Assembly: GCA_030629485.1 (NCBI GenBank)
Contig: DAOVOW010000129.1
Location: 1 to 6,128 of the forward strand
Source: a bacterium
GTDB lineage: Bacteria; Zixibacteria; MSB-5A5; GN15; FEB-12
Direction of reading: 5' to 3'
Length of the DNA stretch: 6,128 nt
Notes under the pieces: generated by a model
Database searches by the model: none
What the model saw: the letters and a program-made list of their open reading frames with translations, nothing else
Told to the model about the DNA's origin: nothing
Shown here: positions 1-6,070 of the stretch, piece after piece
How the letters are laid out: each line of letters starts with the position of its first letter
Position numbering within the stretch: the stretch's first letter is position 1
Position numbers and translations under genes: made by a program

Positions 1-1406
1 ATGACGCTGTCGAATTCGGCTTTAATCTTGAAGATTTTCTTGAAATCCTCGTCCGCTTGCCACAAGAGATGGTAGACATTCGGTTCACCGATCAACACAA
101 CTTTCACGTCCAACGGAATCGGTTCCGGCTTAATACCGGAGCCGGCCATCATAAAGAAAGGATCGTAACCGGTGATTTCTACGTTGTTGTTGCGGATGGC
201 CCGCTTGAGATGCACCCATACCCCCGGCTCAGTTAGTACGTCCATCGCATTCATCACCAGGAATCCGCCTGATGCCTGCAACAGGGAGCCGGAGAAGATA
301 CGTGTGAAATCGGTGCGCCAGTACCCGAAGCGATCGACCACCCGTTCCAGCGAACCGAACAGGTTCTTATAGGATGGCGACATCTCGATGACGATCGGCA
401 CCGAGTCGGTCTCGCCGTTATCGAGCACGAGATTGATCGAGAACTCCTCGTATGGTTCGCGCTTCCGAAACGGCGGTGCTTCCTCCTCGCCGCGGCGGGG
501 ACGTGCCTCACGAAAGCGATCCAGATCGGACAGCAACGCCTCTTGCACGCCATCCAGATAGGCAACTACCTTGTCATCAGGGAAACGCTTTTTGATCAGG
601 TTTACTTTGTCGATCACCAGAGGTGCAATGGCGCTATAATCCAGCTTTTCAAGGGCCACTTCCAGTTTGCCGGTGAGTTTCTTGGACTCGGTCGAAGTAA
701 CATCAAACTCCCGTCGCAGCCGGTCCCACTGCCTGCGCAATTCATCGAGCCGTGGGAGCGGGAACTTTCCGTCGCGGGCCAGTTGCTCGAGTTTGTCCAA
801 CGATGCCGGTTCTTCATCGACCATCGGCTGGATCTCATTGCGAACGCCCATCCCGGACTGAACCTGAACCATCACAAAGCCGGCCTCGTTCAGCTTCTCC
901 TCAAAGCCGCGAATCAACTCCTTCTGCCGATTATCGAATTCACGGGTAATGCGCGAGTGTTTGTCCTTGTAGTCATCCGAGAGAAAAATCTTGGGCACGG
1001 CCTTGCGCACCGAGTTGATCAGGTACGACATGTCTTTCTTGAACCGACGACCATCGCCTCCCTTGAAGGTCAGCACACGGGGGCAATCTTCGTTCTTGAA
1101 GTTGTTAACGTAGCAGATGTCCAGCAGGTCCGGGGTTTTGTGGTCAAGTTGTTCGAGCAGGTGTTTGATGGTGGTAGTTCGCCCGGTACCGACGAGACCG
1201 GTGACGAAGATATTATAGCCGTCGCTCTTGACGTTAAGTCCCGTCTTGATGGCGTCAACGGCACGCTGTTGACCGATAATACCGTGGCAGGGTTCGATGT
1301 CATCAGACGTTGTGACGCCGGTCGGCTTCCAGCCGATCGTATAGTCAAGATCCTTTGCTTTCAACTCGCGTATTTTCTTGGGCTGTGCCTTAGTCTTTTT
1401 CGACAT
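1..1406 (-). CDS. Lon-related ATP-dependent protease (AAA_32 / LonH-YcbZ type), N-terminal part
   Basis: Reading leftward from ATG at 1406-1404 gives 468 open codons that run off the left edge, so the gene is partial. GGAGA lies 6 nt before the ATG and supports this start. Visible features: a short basic N-terminus (MSKKTKAQPKK); the family motif HGIIGQQRAVDAI (residues 41-53); SDGYNIFVTG followed by the P-loop GLVGTGRTTT (70-79), which has GRT instead of GKT as is usual in this family; a long charged helical region (~140-310); and a Walker-B-like segment GGFLVMNAMD (380-389) followed by WVHLKRAI. Family members are usually about 800 residues, with a C-terminal Lon Ser-Lys protease domain that here would lie outside the window. 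The family consists of cytoplasmic ATP-driven proteases whose substrates are poorly known. The gene is transcribed away from the tRNA and has no visible operon partner. The assignment rests on motifs and is firm at family level; the exact subfamily is less sure. Confidence 0.88.
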   Translation of the reverse strand, partial: MSKKTKAQPKKIRELKAKDLDYTIGWKPTGVTTSDDIEPCHGIIGQQRAVDAIKTGLNVKSDGYNIFVTGLVGTGRTTTIKHLLEQLDHKTPDLLDICYVNNFKNEDCPRVLTFKGGDGRRFKKDMSYLINSVRKAVPKIFLSDDYKDKHSRITREFDNRQKELIRGFEEKLNEAGFVMVQVQSGMGVRNEIQPMVDEEPASLDKLEQLARDGKFPLPRLDELRRQWDRLRREFDVTSTESKKLTGKLEVALEKLDYSAIAPLVIDKVNLIKKRFPDDKVVAYLDGVQEALLSDLDRFREARPRRGEEEAPPFRKREPYEEFSINLVLDNGETDSVPIVIEMSPSYKNLFGSLERVVDRFGYWRTDFTRIFSGSLLQASGGFLVMNAMDVLTEPGVWVHLKRAIRNNNVEITGYDPFFMMAGSGIKPEPIPLDVKVVLIGEPNVYHLLWQADEDFKKIFKIKAEFDSV

Positions 1407-1447
1407 CGCTTTCTCCGTTATAGTGGTATCTCTAAGTACCCAATATA
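1407..1447 (-). promoter_or_regulatory. Leader, RBS and possible -10 of the Lon-like protease gene
   Basis: On the minus strand GGAGA (1412-1416) sits 6 nt before the ATG and is a convincing ribosome site. About 35 nt upstream of the ATG is TATATT (1442-1447), a plausible -10 box. No good -35 box stands at the right spacing; the best candidate is TTTTGT at 16 nt. The ribosome site is solid and the promoter is tentative. Confidence 0.35.
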
Positions 1448-1543
1448 TGCAGTCCAGCGGGGGACAAAAGCAAAAAAAGAGGCTGGCTGTGTTAGGGATC
1501 TCCACACCTGCCTTCGACGAATTCCCAATGATAACAAGAAGGC

Positions 1544-1680
1544 TCAGCGATTGGACTTTCCGCGCTTGGTGTTCTGTCCAAGGATTACGTTCACACCGTC
1601 CTGGCCCGGCAGGTCTTCAGACCCGGCGGGAGGCCGCTGTCATACTGCCGTGCCGGCACCAATGCGAGTGACATAACCAT
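1544..1680. repeat. Possible interspersed repeat or decayed gene tail with palindromes
   Basis: This GC-rich patch carries an inverted repeat GGTCT-TC-AGACC (1612-1623) flanked by CCGG/CGG, and a perfect 10-bp palindrome GTGCCGGCAC (1650-1659). On the minus strand one frame reads as a hydrophilic tail, GSEDLPGQDGVNVILGQNTK then RGKSNR and stop (TGA, 1546-1544). It has an in-frame stop at 1640-1638, so it is not an intact gene. I cannot name the parent protein. A genome-wide repeat of the same kind as the one at the right end of the window is an equally good reading. Confidence 0.3.
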
Positions 1681-1752
1681 GAATTCTGAGCGAGCTGTGA
1701 TTTCCTACATAACGTGCGAGGCAATGAGGGAGAGGCGGCTGTTTTGTAACCG

Positions 1753-1774
1753 ATTGCCGGCGTAGAACGGCAAT
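1753..1774. repeat. Short inverted repeat, 7-bp stem
   Basis: ATTGCCG and CGGCAAT pair perfectly around an 8-nt loop. Neither strand has a proper T-tract after it, so a terminator call is not justified. Its role is unknown. Confidence 0.4.
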
Positions 1775-1970
1775 TTGTTGCCCCCAATCATATTAGGCGC
1801 ACACTTAGGGGGGCTGCCAATATAGCTTTCATTGCGCCATATCGGCATATAACGTAGTTTGTGAAAAGGGTGGAAAGCACCAAACTTGTGACGACTCATA
1901 ACTTGTTGACCGGCTGAGGTTTGCGATTGGCGCGTGCGTAACCTGTTGGAATGCAGGAAAGTTATCCTTC

Positions 1971-1998
1971 TTGACATGGACGTAAGAACTGATATATT
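1971..1998 (+). promoter_or_regulatory. Sigma70-type promoter of the tRNA-Glu gene
   Basis: A perfect -35 box TTGACA (1971-1976) is followed after 16 nt by TATATT (1993-1998), a 5/6 match to the -10 consensus. Transcription would start near 2005 and give a leader of under 30 nt before the tRNA at 2033. Strong near-consensus promoters with short leaders are typical of stable RNA genes. No other gene follows on this strand before ptsI, which has its own promoter candidate. Confidence 0.7.
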
Positions 1999-2032
1999 TG
2001 GGCCGTTGCTTTTTTGGCTTTGCGCATTGATT

Positions 2033-2104
2033 GGCGGTATCGTCTAGTGGTTAGGACGGGTGGTTCTCAGCCATCAAGCCGGGGTTCGATTCCCCGTACC
2101 GCTA
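2033..2104 (+). tRNA. trnE: tRNA-Glu (anticodon CUC)
   Basis: The 72-nt sequence folds into a full cloverleaf. The acceptor stem GGCGGTA/TACCGCT has a terminal G·U pair. The D arm is GTCTAGTGGTTAGGAC. The anticodon stem GGTGG/CCATC has one G·U pair, and its 7-nt loop TTCTCAG places CTC at 2066-2068. The variable loop is 4 nt, and the T arm is CGGGG-TTCGATT-CCCCG. The anticodon reads GAG, so the tRNA charges with glutamate; GAA would need a second tRNA-Glu (UUC) elsewhere. The discriminator base is A2104, and CCA is not encoded (the next bases are AGA), so it must be added enzymatically. An IS256-like terminal repeat starts at the 3' end and overlaps the last few bases, but the cloverleaf is intact. 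Confidence 0.96.
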
Positions 2105-2123
2105 AGAGACATTGCGTAAGTGG
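2100..2123 (+). repeat. Left terminal inverted repeat of the IS256-like remnant
   Basis: The core GCGTAAGTGG matches the right end with one change. The outer part (TAAG at 2103-2106) also lines up but falls on the tRNA 3' end, so the true boundary is uncertain by several bases. Confidence 0.5.
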
Positions 2124-2156
2124 GCGGCATGACTGAGGTGGTCAGTTGTGCCGCCC
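2122..2156 (+). repeat. Long hairpin just 3' of tRNA-Glu
   Basis: GGGCGGCA-TG-ACTGA (2122-2136) pairs along its whole length with TCAGT-TG-TGCCGCCC (2142-2156): 13 Watson-Crick pairs plus two adjacent G·U pairs when read as plus-strand RNA, closed by a 5-nt loop GGTGG. It lies 17 nt after the tRNA, inside the IS256-like remnant next to its left end. There is no T-run after it, so it is not a textbook intrinsic terminator. It could still define the tRNA 3' trailer or act as a weak terminator. It may instead be a subterminal structure of the mobile element. Confidence 0.65.
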
Positions 2157-2169
2157 CTGCTATTCTGAA

Positions 2170-2256
2170 CTCACCCTCGCCCACTATCTCCTCGGGTGTC
2201 TTGCCTGCGATCAGTTCGTTAATGAGCTTATCTGTCTCGTGGCGCTTGTCGACCAT
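2170..2256 (-). pseudogene. IS256-family transposase, N-terminal fragment only
   Basis: ATG at 2256-2254 is preceded by AAGGAGGAT (2261-2269), an ideal ribosome site. The first ~29 codons read MVDKRHETDKLINELIAGK then TPEEIVGEGE, which resembles the opening of IS256-family (mutator-type DDE) transposases, including the GKTPEEI(L/V)GE motif. In those proteins this is followed by a leucine-rich stretch and 'LTK.LVERAL'. Here the frame instead continues into unrelated residues derived from the hairpin and the tRNA, with a stop at about 2074. The DDE catalytic domain is absent, so no active enzyme can be made. This marks an internal deletion that joins the transposase start to the far end of the element. 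Confidence 0.65.
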
Positions 2257-2289
2257 GTGTATCCTCCTTCAAATGAACATACATCATGG

Positions 2290-2313
2290 CCACTTACACA
2301 AGGATACTTACAC
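2290..2313 (-). repeat. Right terminal inverted repeat of the IS256-like remnant, with an internal direct repeat
   Basis: Read on the minus strand, GTGTAAGT occurs twice, 14 nt apart (2306-2313 and 2292-2299), the second copy followed by GG. The inner copy matches the left end of the element. Repeated blocks in a terminus are plausible transposase-binding sites. The RelA/SpoT coding similarity stops just outside this repeat, which fixes the element boundary near 2313. Confidence 0.55.
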
Positions 2314-2786
2314 GCCCCATAAATGAGCTGCTAACTTCTGAAACCTGTCGCCTTGGGCATACTGATGTAGTCATCTTCATCCAACTGTCCGTGTCGGCTC
2401 TTCTTGTAAACGGAAACAAGCTCCCTTACTCGCGCCACAGATGTAACCACCGCTCGACATCCACGTATGTCTTGCATCTCAGAAAGTGACAGCCACTTAA
2501 AACGCCTCAGCTTCTCCTCAGTCGCAATCCGACGCCTTGTCCTCCGTGCAACAAGATAGTGAGAATTAGCAGAAGTAGCTTTCTGCCGAAGGCCGATTTG
2601 CAGCGTGAAAAGCGGGAAGTAGTGCGATGAGCACCAAATGCCGGCGATGATAGCCGCACCAACCCGGTCAAAAAGTTCTGCCACGGGATCAACCAAAGTC
2701 GCACCTGCGGCATCAACTTCCGCCTTCGAGCATTTTGGTGTTGTCCACTTAATATAAAGCGGAATATACAGACTATCCTTCCACAT
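2314..2786 (-). pseudogene. RelA/SpoT-domain protein, truncated (putative (p)ppGpp synthetase-like)
   Basis: From ATG at 2786 a 151-codon frame runs to TAG (2333-2331). Family-like segments in order: WTTPKCSKAEVDAAG (14-28), WCSSHYFPLFTLQIGLR (51-67), KLRRFKWLSLSEMQDIRGCR (92-111) with the Asp of the metal-binding D.xGxR motif, and DEDDY..MPKATGFRS (136-151), matching the 'Y..PK..GYRS.H' synthetase motif. After the TAG the same frame continues QLIYG, which fits the expected '(Y/I)HLIY', until the IS256-like end at 2313. The gene is therefore broken twice: by a nonsense codon and by loss of the C-terminal half with the catalytic ExQ.RT motif. Intact relatives are roughly 300-370 residues. No good ribosome site precedes the ATG, and the first ~12 codons may not be native. 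A (p)ppGpp-making activity is not expected from this remnant. Confidence 0.78.
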
Positions 2787-2854
2787 TCAAAAGGTGAGCG
2801 GCACATATTTCGATTCGGTTTCCCTCTCAAACTGACCTGCCACCAACTTTATCC

Positions 2855-2883
2855 TTGCCATCTGATACGCGGGCGGGTAATAT
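2855..2883 (+). promoter_or_regulatory. Probable promoter of the ptsI-pgi operon
   Basis: TTGCCA (2855-2860; 5/6 to the -35 consensus) and TAATAT (2878-2883; 4/6 to the -10) are 17 nt apart, the optimal spacing. Transcription would begin about 2890, leaving a leader of about 45 nt before the ptsI start. No other good promoter is visible between the broken RelA/SpoT gene and ptsI. No operator or cre-like palindrome was recognised. Confidence 0.45.
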
Positions 2884-2920
2884 AAATCGGTAAATTGGAC
2901 TGGTTTGCGGCGGATTTCGC

Positions 2921-2925
2921 AGGAG
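2921..2925 (+). promoter_or_regulatory. Ribosome binding site fixing the ptsI start
   Basis: AGGAG stands 9 nt before ATG 2935. The frame is also open from a TTG at 2905, but that has no ribosome site, and the ten extra residues are not family-like. The ATG at 2935 is therefore preferred. Confidence 0.75.
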
Positions 2926-2934
2926 TGTACTGTT

Positions 2935-4689
2935 ATGACCGGCAAACGCAGGCTGCTGTGTGGCGTTTCCATATCCGGCGGGATCGTCCTCGGACACGCG
3001 AGGGTGATTTTGCCGGGCGAATCCGAAATGGCCGAGGTAGCTATAGCGACCACCCGGCTCACGCAGGAAACCGAGGCGTTGGAGCGTGCGGTCGAGCAGA
3101 CAGTGGGCGAACTGCGCGAACTACGCGAAACGGCCGGCAAGAAAATGGGCGGCCCGGTGGCCAAAGTGTTCGACGCCCAACTGCTTATTGCCGGTGACTA
3201 CGAGTTCCTCAAACAGGTCAAAGAGGAAATCCGCTCACAAAAACGCAACGCCGCCTACATTTACGATCATCTTGTCAAGCGAACAATAGAGCCTTTAGAG
3301 CAATCCAAAGATTACTACATGCGCCAGATGGCCGAGGATATCAAGTCGGTCTCGACGCGCGTACTGTCTCATCTGAGCGGGTTTGATAAGTGTGAGTTGA
3401 AACTCCCACCCAATACTATCCTGGTCGGTAAATCGTTTGCCCCCGGCGACATCCTAACTTATCGGCAGCGTAAGGTGGTCGGATTCCTGGTTTCCAAAGG
3501 CGGGGCCGATTCGCACATGGGATTGATTGCCCGCTCGCTGCTGTTGCCGGTGGTGCTGGTGGATGGCGCTTACGCGGCGGTGTCCAGCAACAACCGCATT
3601 ATCCTTGACGGCACAGCCGGCGAGGTGATTATCAATCCGACCGATGAAGACTGGGCAGAGTATCAGAAGCGCAAGAAGCGCCACGGCCCGGCGTTGGTCA
3701 CCCGTATTAGAAGGCTGACGCGCGTGCCCCCGGTCACCCGCGATGGTGTCGAGGTCGGTATTGCCGGCAATCTCTCGCTGAGCGGGCCGGTCGACGACAT
3801 TCTGGCGGAGAAAGGTTTCCCGATCGGGCTTTACCGCACGGAGTTTCTATACTTGCTCGAGAACCGCTTTCCCGACGAGGAAACGCAGTTCGAGACCTAT
3901 CGACAGATAGCCGAGAAATTCGCCGGTGGTTCAGTGGTGCTAAGAACGTTCGATCTTGGTTACGACAAAATCAGCGATGATACCGGATGGCCCGAGGAGA
4001 CAAACCCGGCTCTCGGTTGGCGCGGTATCCGGGTAATGCTGGATCGCAGCAACATTTTCAAGACGCAGATCAGAGCTATCCTGCGCGCGTCAAAGTTCGG
4101 CCACCTCAAAATCATGCTGCCGATGGTCACTGATCTTTCCGAAGTGGAACGAGCGCGCAAACTGGTCTCTCAGGTCAAACTCTCCCTGCGACGGCAAAAG
4201 ATCGCGTTCGACGAAAATATCGAACTGGGTATTATGGTCGAAGTTCCGGCCGTCGCTATGACGGCTGAGGCGCTGGCCCCCCAGGTCGACTTCATGTCGA
4301 TCGGCACCAACGATCTGACCCAATACACTATGGCTGCCGATCGGATGAACAATAAAGTGGCCGGCCTCTACTCACCGTATCACCCGGCCGTCCTGAACCT
4401 GATCCACACCACGGTGAAGGCCTGCAAACGGTTCGGTAAACCGATCTCGATCTGCGGCGAAGTCGCCGGCGACTTGTTGGCCCTGCCGTTATTCATCGGC
4501 ATGGGTGTAGATCAGCTATCGATGAATGCAAATAGGATCTTTGATCTCTGTCGACTCGTAAAACGGATAGACTCCCGATTGGTGCGGCACTTGGTAGCAC
4601 CGGTGCTGGCAGCCGGTTCGGAATCTACGGTCAGACAGATTCTGGAGAATTTCAGATCGGAGTTGCACAGAAAGAAACTTCAAGCATAA
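2935..4689 (+). CDS. ptsI: Phosphoenolpyruvate-protein phosphotransferase (PTS Enzyme I)
   Basis: This 584-residue protein has normal Enzyme I length (E. coli 575). The cytoplasmic enzyme takes phosphate from PEP onto a histidine and passes it to HPr. The N-terminal part (1-~145) holds the HPr-binding helices. The swivelling phosphohistidine domain follows, with GGADSHMGLIARSL (189-202) and phospho-accepting His194. The C-terminal PEP-binding barrel (~265-584) carries GLYRTEF (Arg301), LRTFDLG (Arg337), NPALGWRGIR (Arg363), MVEVPA (Glu436), SIGTNDLTQY (Asn459, Asp460), ADR (Arg470) and the catalytic-acid motif ICGEVAGD (Cys507). These sit at a constant +5 offset from E. coli, so the core is complete. 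One oddity is GYDK (342-345) where most members have GGDK. No HPr or EII gene is in the window. The gene is promoter-proximal in an operon with the isomerase 11 nt downstream. The nitrogen paralogue PtsP is unlikely because the N-terminal GAF domain is absent. Confidence 0.95.
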   Translation: MTGKRRLLCGVSISGGIVLGHARVILPGESEMAEVAIATTRLTQETEALERAVEQTVGELRELRETAGKKMGGPVAKVFDAQLLIAGDYEFLKQVKEEIRSQKRNAAYIYDHLVKRTIEPLEQSKDYYMRQMAEDIKSVSTRVLSHLSGFDKCELKLPPNTILVGKSFAPGDILTYRQRKVVGFLVSKGGADSHMGLIARSLLLPVVLVDGAYAAVSSNNRIILDGTAGEVIINPTDEDWAEYQKRKKRHGPALVTRIRRLTRVPPVTRDGVEVGIAGNLSLSGPVDDILAEKGFPIGLYRTEFLYLLENRFPDEETQFETYRQIAEKFAGGSVVLRTFDLGYDKISDDTGWPEETNPALGWRGIRVMLDRSNIFKTQIRAILRASKFGHLKIMLPMVTDLSEVERARKLVSQVKLSLRRQKIAFDENIELGIMVEVPAVAMTAEALAPQVDFMSIGTNDLTQYTMAADRMNNKVAGLYSPYHPAVLNLIHTTVKACKRFGKPISICGEVAGDLLALPLFIGMGVDQLSMNANRIFDLCRLVKRIDSRLVRHLVAPVLAAGSESTVRQILENFRSELHRKKLQA

Positions 4690-4692
4690 GGA
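4688..4692 (+). promoter_or_regulatory. Ribosome binding site overlapping the ptsI stop, fixing a TTG start
   Basis: AAGGA overlaps the ptsI TAA stop (4687-4689) and lies 8 nt before TTG 4701. The first in-frame ATG is 21 codons later, inside conserved sequence, so TTG is the likely start. The arrangement suggests translational coupling. Confidence 0.7.
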
Positions 4693-4700
4693 CCATCAAA

Positions 4701-5822
4701 TTGACGATTCTTGACGACATTGAAACCATACGCAAGGCGGATCCGAGCAATATGTACAATCGGATTTTTGATCTGCCTGAACAGATGGCCGACGCCCTGA
4801 CCCTGGCTCATCGGTGGCAGATCGACGCCGACGAATTTAGCGGCATAAAGAACATTGTTGTGGTCGGCATGGGCGGTTCGGCTATCGGTGGCGATCTCAC
4901 TCGGACTTATCTTTCGTCCAAGCTGCTGGTACCATTCGAGGTGTGTCGCCACTACGTCCTGCCCGAATACGTAGATGATGAGACGTTGGTGATTGCATCG
5001 TCTTACAGCGGCAACACCGAGGAGACTATCGCGGCTGTTGAGGATGCGCTGACCCGTAAGGCAATGATGGCGGCCATCAGCACCGGCGGTTTGCTGGGCG
5101 ACATCTGCGAACTGAATCAGATTCCGATGGCTAAGCTGCCTGAAGGCTGGCAACCACGGGCGGCTTTGGGATATTCTTTCATCCCGCTGGTCATGTTTCT
5201 GGAAAAGATCGGTCTGGCCAAAGATGTCGCCAAGGAACTCGAGACGGTCGTTGCCAGCATGCAGAAATTCCGCGACGGCTACATAGAGGATCAACCGTCC
5301 GAGCAGAATCCGGCCAAGAATCTAGCCCTCAAAATCCATGGCCGCATCCCGATCATCTACAGCGGCCCGACATTGATGGATGCTGTAGCCATTCGGTTCA
5401 AAGGGCAGCTCTGCGAAAACGGAAAGAATCTCGCTTTTGCCAACCACTTCGCCGAGTTCAACCATAACGAACTGGTTGGCTGGTCCAAGACGATAGAACC
5501 CTTCAAGGACAAGCTCGTCGTCATTATACTGCGTGACGCCGGTGATCATCCACAAATCCGGCAGCGGATGAATATCGTCAAGGATATTATCCGGAACCTG
5601 GATGTGGAAGTGATGGAGGTCCATTCCAAGGGAGCGGTGCGGCTGGAGCGGATGTTCAGCCTGATCCAGATCGCTGACTTTACTTCCTATTATCTGGCTG
5701 TCCTGAACGAAGTTGATCCGACACCGGTTGAGGTGATCGAACAACTCAAGGCGCAGTTGGAAGATAAGAAGGCCGTGACGACCGCTTCGCGCGACACCAC
5801 TATGCAATCACCCTTCAAGTAA
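4701..5822 (+). CDS. pgi: Bifunctional phosphoglucose/phosphomannose isomerase
   Basis: This 373-residue protein belongs to the SIS-fold PGI/PMI family first described in archaea and found in scattered bacteria, distinct from the larger classical Pgi. It interconverts fructose-6-phosphate with glucose-6-phosphate and with mannose-6-phosphate in the cytoplasm. Motifs: VVVGMGGSAIGGDL (53-66) and SSYSGNTEETI (100-110), the sugar-phosphate-binding SIS loops; RFKGQLCENGKN (232-243) with the probable base Glu239; and FNHNELVGW (253-261) with His255. The 16-residue Glu-His spacing equals that of the characterised Pyrobaculum enzyme (Glu203/His219). The C-terminus has the family's DPTPVEVIEQLK (339-350). 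It starts at TTG with AAGGA 8 nt upstream, 11 nt after ptsI, so the two are almost certainly co-transcribed. The last ~20 residues are a polar tail of no known role. The family call is firm; real activity on mannose is inferred from relatives. Confidence 0.93.
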   Translation: MTILDDIETIRKADPSNMYNRIFDLPEQMADALTLAHRWQIDADEFSGIKNIVVVGMGGSAIGGDLTRTYLSSKLLVPFEVCRHYVLPEYVDDETLVIASSYSGNTEETIAAVEDALTRKAMMAAISTGGLLGDICELNQIPMAKLPEGWQPRAALGYSFIPLVMFLEKIGLAKDVAKELETVVASMQKFRDGYIEDQPSEQNPAKNLALKIHGRIPIIYSGPTLMDAVAIRFKGQLCENGKNLAFANHFAEFNHNELVGWSKTIEPFKDKLVVIILRDAGDHPQIRQRMNIVKDIIRNLDVEVMEVHSKGAVRLERMFSLIQIADFTSYYLAVLNEVDPTPVEVIEQLKAQLEDKKAVTTASRDTTMQSPFK

Positions 5823-6070
5823 GCACTGATAACACTGGCCGGGTGCACGGCGTGAAAATGGGTTCGTTTTGTGTATTTTCATAGTCACTTAACAGGAACG
5901 GTGGTGATTACGAGGCCTGCACGGTTTGGCGATAAATGCGGCGGTCTGTTTTGCGCTGGTGCCATTGGCTGATCCTTTATTGACGGTTGCGCCGACGCGT
6001 TTTGGGGGGGATTGGTGGTGTTCTTGTGAGTTCTGTACGTCCCAGGTTGGCACGGGCCTTCATGTCTTAT
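5823..6070. other. Non-coding stretch downstream of the isomerase gene
   Basis: No reading frame of note is visible. A 4-bp GCCG/CGGC hairpin and an AT-rich pair TGAAAAT/ATTTTCA lie in the first 60 bases, followed by scattered T-runs, but neither makes a convincing intrinsic terminator. A run of seven G occurs at 6004-6010. The end of the operon transcript cannot be fixed from sequence. Confidence 0.5.

Larger units (their letters stand above)
1448..1970. other. Intergenic stretch without a supported gene
   Basis: No reading frame here has a good ribosome site together with recognisable protein motifs. A 90-codon minus-strand frame (1705-1977) shows no family resemblance and no Shine-Dalgarno site. 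The stretch contains several inverted repeats: GGTCT/AGACC at 1612-1623, the palindrome GTGCCGGCAC at 1650-1659, ATTGCCG/CGGCAAT at 1753-1774, and GCCCCC/GGGGGC around 1780-1815. It separates the leftward protease gene from the rightward tRNA, so it must hold both promoters. The rest may be decayed sequence or interspersed repeats. Confidence 0.6.
2100..2313 (-). mobile_element. Internally deleted IS256-like element (MITE-like remnant)
   Basis: About 214 bp are bounded by imperfect terminal inverted repeats. Reading inward from the left, ATTGCGTAAGTGG (2111-2123) matches TTGTGTAAGTGG read inward from the right (complement of 2290-2301). Extending both to 24 nt gives about 16 identities. Inside lie an SD-led start and ~29 codons that look like the N-terminus of an IS256-family transposase (minus strand), then a jump to the opposite end. 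An intact IS256 element is about 1.3-1.5 kb with a ~400-residue transposase, so more than 1 kb is missing. I see no clear 8-9 bp target duplication, so the outer limits are approximate. The element could move only if a full-length relative supplied transposase. The family call rests on remembered motifs and is probable, not proven. Confidence 0.6.

Noticed and set aside
543..1676. 377-codon plus-strand frame
   Set aside because: It lies almost entirely antisense to the Lon-like protease frame, which has clear P-loop and family motifs. It has no recognisable domain of its own.
1705..1977. 90-codon minus-strand frame in the intergenic region
   Set aside because: It has no Shine-Dalgarno site and no family resemblance, it spans inverted repeats, and its start overlaps the tRNA promoter.
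2787..3164. 125-codon minus-strand frame overlapping ptsI
   Set aside because: Most of it is antisense to the ptsI N-terminus. Only the last ~24 codons are outside, and these are noted as a separate low-interest observation.
4680..5294. 204-codon minus-strand frame, and a second one at 5322-5807
   Set aside because: Both are antisense to the well-supported isomerase gene and have no ribosome site or motif. They are codon-bias shadows.
5836..5883. Intrinsic terminator after the isomerase gene
   Set aside because: The only GC stem is 4 bp, and the T-rich stretch is interrupted and not adjacent to it. The TGAAAAT/ATTTTCA pair is AT-rich with a 15-nt loop.
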